Shown: piece by piece, positions 5,145-7,093 of the stretch | How positions within the stretch are numbered: position 1 is the first letter of the stretch | Layout: each line of letters starts with the position of its first letter | Source: Clostridium sp. SCN 57-10 | GTDB taxonomy: Bacteria > Bacillota > Clostridia > Oscillospirales > Butyricicoccaceae | Length of the DNA: 7,093 nucleotides | Reading direction: 5' to 3' | NCBI GenBank assembly: GCA_001725215.1 | Contig: MEFT01000124.1 | Span: 895 to 7,987 of the forward strand | The notes under the pieces: generated by a model | What the model was told of the DNA's origin: nothing | Seen by the model: the letters and a program-made list of their open reading frames with translations, nothing else | The model's database searches: none | Made by a program: the position numbers and the translations under genes

Positions 5145-5991
5145 GGGATTCGCCTCCGTTTCTCGGCGCGGGCTCCGCTTGGGATCCCGAAAGCTCTTTG
5201 GCTGCCTCATACCAGGGGCTGTATTCCCCGTCTTTATAGGCCTGCGCCAGAATTTTGTTGATTTCGGCGCAGAGGCTCTCTTCCTCCTTAGGCATGAGAA
5301 TGACGTTGCCCTCGTCCTCAACGGTAAATTCCCACGGGCTGAGCGCCAGCACGTCGTAATTTGCCATAAACGCTTCTCCGTTGCCCTTGGCGACGCACAA
5401 CGCGTCAATTTTTCCGGCAGCCAGCTCGAGCACGGCGGTGTTCAGGTCGCTGATCTCGACCGCCTGCGCGTCGGGCAGCTGCTCTTTCAGCAGATTCATC
5501 TGCAGCGACGCAATCTGCGCGCCGACCTTTGCGCCCGCAAAGGACTCGGCAGTCGTATACTTATCCAGATTTTCTTTGAGCACCATCAGGCACTGGTTGC
5601 TTTCGTTATCGCCCGCGTAATAGAAGTCGGAGAGCGTGAAATACTGCTCGCGCTCCGGCGTTTTGGAGTAACCCGAAATCGATATATCTACGGTCTTGGT
5701 CTGCACAGCGGCCTGGCAGGCGGAAAACTCCATCGCTTCAATCTGAAGCGAAACGCCGAGTTTTTCGGCAATGTACTTGGCAAGCGTCACGTCAAAGCCG
5801 ACGTATTGCTCCTGCCCCTCTTTGCTGGTATCGACAAATTCCATCGGTGCGAAGTCGGGACTGAGCGAGACGGTCAGCACGCCCTTGCTCTTAATACGGC
5901 TGAGCGCGTCCTCGTTTTTAGTTTGGGCGCAACCTGCGCAAAGCGCAAGCGGCAGTATGACACAAAGCAGTGCGGCGATCCTCTTTTTCAT
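5137..5991 (-). CDS. Polar amino-acid ABC transporter substrate-binding lipoprotein
   Basis: A 284-residue SBP_bac_3 (PF00497) protein. The N-terminus has a basic start MKKR, a hydrophobic core and a lipobox-like LCAGC ending at C21, which would be lipidated to anchor it outside the membrane; Cys at the -3 position is less usual than Leu or Val. The mature part opens with GVLTVSLSPDFAPMEF (37-52), then YVGFDVTLAKYIAEKLG (63-79) and the ligand-contact region SGYSKTPERE (106-115). There the Arg normally holds the amino-acid carboxylate. Later SPWYE lies near the C-terminus, followed by a hydrophilic tail. The specific amino acid cannot be read. ATG 5991 is chosen because GGAGGAGA precedes it; the frame is open 22 codons further, into the promoter. 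It is the first gene of the importer operon, which puts the binding protein at the highest expression. Confidence 0.95.
   Translation of the reverse strand: MKKRIAALLCVILPLALCAGCAQTKNEDALSRIKSKGVLTVSLSPDFAPMEFVDTSKEGQEQYVGFDVTLAKYIAEKLGVSLQIEAMEFSACQAAVQTKTVDISISGYSKTPEREQYFTLSDFYYAGDNESNQCLMVLKENLDKYTTAESFAGAKVGAQIASLQMNLLKEQLPDAQAVEISDLNTAVLELAAGKIDALCVAKGNGEAFMANYDVLALSPWEFTVEDEGNVILMPKEEESLCAEINKILAQAYKDGEYSPWYEAAKELSGSQAEPAPRNGGESLA
5153..5157 (-). promoter_or_regulatory. Ribosome binding site that decides the permease start
   Basis: GGAGG on the minus strand lies inside the last codons of the binding-protein gene. It is eight bases from TTG 5144 and 20 bases from ATG 5132, which favours the TTG as the start of the permease. 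Confidence 0.6.
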
Positions 5992-6019
5992 GGCTTTCTC
6001 CTCCGGCCGATTGGCCCTT

Positions 6020-6037
6020 TTTGAATATGTATGCATT
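6020..6037. promoter_or_regulatory. ARG-box-like dyad over the importer transcription start
   Basis: TGAAT-ATGT-ATGCA (6022-6035) matches the ArgR/AhrC box consensus WNTGAATWWWWATTCANW at 14 of 16 informative positions. It overlaps the end of the -10 and the predicted start, a position suited to repression. If real, the importer would take up arginine or a related basic amino acid. The region is AT-rich, so a chance match is possible. Confidence 0.3.
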
Positions 6038-6063
6038 ATATCAGTATATTTACTCATCTACAA
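6035..6063 (-). promoter_or_regulatory. Promoter of the amino-acid importer operon
   Basis: On the minus strand a perfect TATAAT (6040-6035) lies 17 bases after TTGTAG (6063-6058). The start would be near 6028, giving a leader of about 37 bases. A second TATAAT (6076-6071) lies 36 bases further upstream but has no good -35, so it is a weaker alternative. Confidence 0.65.
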
Positions 6064-6076
6064 TAGAATAATTATA

Positions 6077-6437
6077 CTGAGTTATGAAAATATATTCTTT
6101 TTATTTTGGTGATTTTTAATAGAATTCTCTTTGATTTGTTTTGATATAGCTTAATTTCGATGTGTATTTGCTCGCGGGCGGCTCACTTCACCCATGAATA
6201 TATATAGTTTTTTATATGAAGTTAATATTCGTTCATTTGGATATTTACCCACACAGGTTGTCCAAACAATAAGCAGCAATCGCACAAACTTCTGCACGAT
6301 CACTGCTTGGCGTTAATTAATATTAGATCATACAATCTCGCGTCAAAAGGCACAAATGACCTTAAAAATATATCATTTCATGTGCAGTTTGCCACGACTT
6401 GATTGAAAATGAACCAATTTGCTCGAAAAAATAATAA
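6077..6437. other. AT-rich intergenic region with no recognisable gene
   Basis: This is the central part of the 556-base gap between the importer operon and the secreted-protein gene. I see no convincing coding sequence or RNA gene in it. Two small GC-richer islands stand out, 6170-6194 and about 6255-6316. The second contains an interrupted dyad: AAGCAGCAATCG (6271-6282) pairs with CGATCACTGCTT (6297-6308) at 10 of 12 positions around a 14-base loop. Long A/T tracts elsewhere could act as upstream promoter elements. The function, if any, is unknown. Confidence 0.4.
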
Positions 6438-6449
6438 TTTGCATGCAAA
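6438..6449. promoter_or_regulatory. 12-bp perfect palindrome upstream of the secreted-protein promoter
   Basis: TTTGCATGCAAA is a perfect 12-bp palindrome ending six bases before the -35 of the next gene. Its TTTGC half recurs at 6418-6422 and 6388-6392, i.e. 20 and 50 bases upstream of the copy at 6438, consistent with sites on one face of the helix. This could be an activator or repressor site. Confidence 0.35.
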
Positions 6450-6455
6450 AAACAT

Positions 6456-6485
6456 TTGTAAACGCGGTCAGTAGGGGTATATAAT
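6456..6485 (+). promoter_or_regulatory. Promoter of the secreted-protein gene
   Basis: A perfect TATAAT (6480-6485) follows TTGTAA (6456-6461) with an 18-base spacer. The predicted start is near 6492, leaving a leader of about 56 bases before the ATG at 6548. Confidence 0.6.
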
Positions 6486-6547
6486 GTCATGGAAGGTTAA
6501 TCCATTTTAAGGTGTTTTTCACAAAATCAAAATGAGAGGGAGTTTTT

Positions 6548-7093
6548 ATGAAAAGAAAAGCGCTGAGTCTTGTTTTGGCGCTGGCAATGCTACTGAGCCT
6601 CATGCCGGTATTCCATCTTCCCGCACTGGCCGCATCCGCTTCCGATATGGATGCACTGACGGCGTTAGGGATTGACACCAACAAAGCGCCGGATGGTTAC
6701 AACCCCTATAGCACAGACAACCCTTATGGCAAAAATACCATAGAGATTTCTCCTGTCTATGAGCTTTACAAAGTCGGCCTTGCAAATGGCATTACATACC
6801 CCGCAGCTTATAGTACAGCTTCCACGCTGCAAAACGGCGAAACGACCGCGGAGCATTCCTCCGCACCCCAAAGCAACTCGCTCCAATCTACACTTTACGG
6901 AAGCGAAGCCTGGGGAAAATCCGCGTCCGACATCATAACCGGCGGCGCGGACCAAGAGATTTCCAAGGTGCAAACCACCGCAACCGGAGACTATACCCTG
7001 ATCAGCTCCGGAACGGTAAGCAATACAGCCGCTTCAGATATCTCAGCAAACGGATACCTGAAAGGCGCGAAAAACGCATCTACCAGCCTGGAT
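6548..7093 (+). CDS. Secreted surface protein, N-terminal part (runs off right edge), unrecognised
   Basis: An open frame of 182 codons runs from ATG 6548 to the last base, with no stop. GAGAGGGAG (6534-6542) gives a ribosome binding site. A clear Sec signal peptide is visible: MKRK, a hydrophobic core to about residue 22, and an ALA|A or ALAA|S cleavage site at 26-30. The mature part is rich in Ser, Thr, Asn and Gly and has no cysteine in the part seen. It includes an acidic/polar opening DALTALGID (36-44), a segment DGYNPYSTDNPYGKN (49-63), and EISPVYELYKVG (66-77). The opening is reminiscent of very large clostridial cell-surface proteins that carry S-layer-homology or repeat domains further on, but no such domain is in view and I do not assign a family. 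It has its own promoter, so it is probably not co-regulated with the importer. Confidence 0.85.
   Translation, partial: MKRKALSLVLALAMLLSLMPVFHLPALAASASDMDALTALGIDTNKAPDGYNPYSTDNPYGKNTIEISPVYELYKVGLANGITYPAAYSTASTLQNGETTAEHSSAPQSNSLQSTLYGSEAWGKSASDIITGGADQEISKVQTTATGDYTLISSGTVSNTAASDISANGYLKGAKNASTSLD

Noticed and set aside
5077..6024. 315-codon plus-strand frame
   Set aside because: It is antisense to the substrate-binding protein and part of the permease gene. It arises from the codon bias of the minus-strand genes and has no recognisable domain.
6245..6321. Short minus-strand stretch ending AAYCLDNLCG, looking like a gene tail
   Set aside because: Only about 20 codons are open after a stop, and no upstream part of a gene can be found in any frame. 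Too short to call a gene remnant.
6233..6404. Open plus-strand stretch of over 50 codons in the intergenic region
   Set aside because: It has no start codon with a ribosome binding site, its composition is unlike the neighbouring genes, and it resembles no family I know.
1..7093. CRISPR arrays, tRNA or rRNA genes, insertion sequences, integrase or phage genes
   Set aside because: Looked for on both strands by eye; no regularly spaced repeats, cloverleaf sequences, transposase motifs or terminal repeats were seen.

Overview
The window looks like chromosomal DNA from an anaerobic Gram-positive bacterium of the Clostridia, perhaps Oscillospirales or a relative. This is an inference from strong GGAGG-type ribosome binding sites, GC-rich genes separated by AT-rich gaps, small 2[4Fe-4S] ferredoxins, a lipoprotein-type amino-acid binding protein and a long-secreted-protein N-terminus. 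No rRNA, tRNA, CRISPR array, insertion sequence or phage gene was seen.

Layout. (a) 1-501, minus: the N-terminal two thirds of a ZIP-family metal transporter, running off the left edge, with a good promoter that carries a 17-bp palindrome. (b) 687-1241, plus: a DUF1697 protein, divergent from the ZIP gene. (c) 1273-1318: a near-perfect hairpin terminator shared with the convergent EamA/DMT permease at 1313-2179 (minus), whose stop codon lies inside the hairpin. (d) 2353-3736, plus: a compact four-gene operon with a near-consensus promoter and a strong terminator. It encodes a 2[4Fe-4S] ferredoxin, a NapH-like polytopic membrane protein with cysteine motifs, an ArsR-family repressor and a second ferredoxin with unusual cysteine spacing. 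(e) 3746-5991, minus: a three-gene polar amino-acid ABC importer operon (binding lipoprotein, permease, ATPase) with coupled junctions. (f) 5992-6547: a 556-base AT-rich divergent intergenic region holding promoters for both sides and several dyads. (g) 6548 to the right edge, plus: the N-terminus of a secreted, probably large, surface protein that is not otherwise recognised.

How the genes work together. The most interesting unit is the ferredoxin/NapH-like/ArsR/ferredoxin operon. It looks like a small membrane electron-transfer module controlled by its own repressor. The repressor lacks the classical metal-site cysteine motif, but has one cysteine in the LxxLCxL helix and one near the C-terminus (C28 and C95). 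This pair is placed like the thiol switch of the BigR/SqrR/YgaV sulfide/persulfide sensors. The substrate and role of the module are not known to me. The other units are ordinary housekeeping or nutrient-uptake genes, but several have regulatory sequence worth checking: a palindrome in the ZIP promoter, an ARG-box-like site at the amino-acid importer start point, and a palindrome with phased TTTGC repeats upstream of the secreted-protein promoter.
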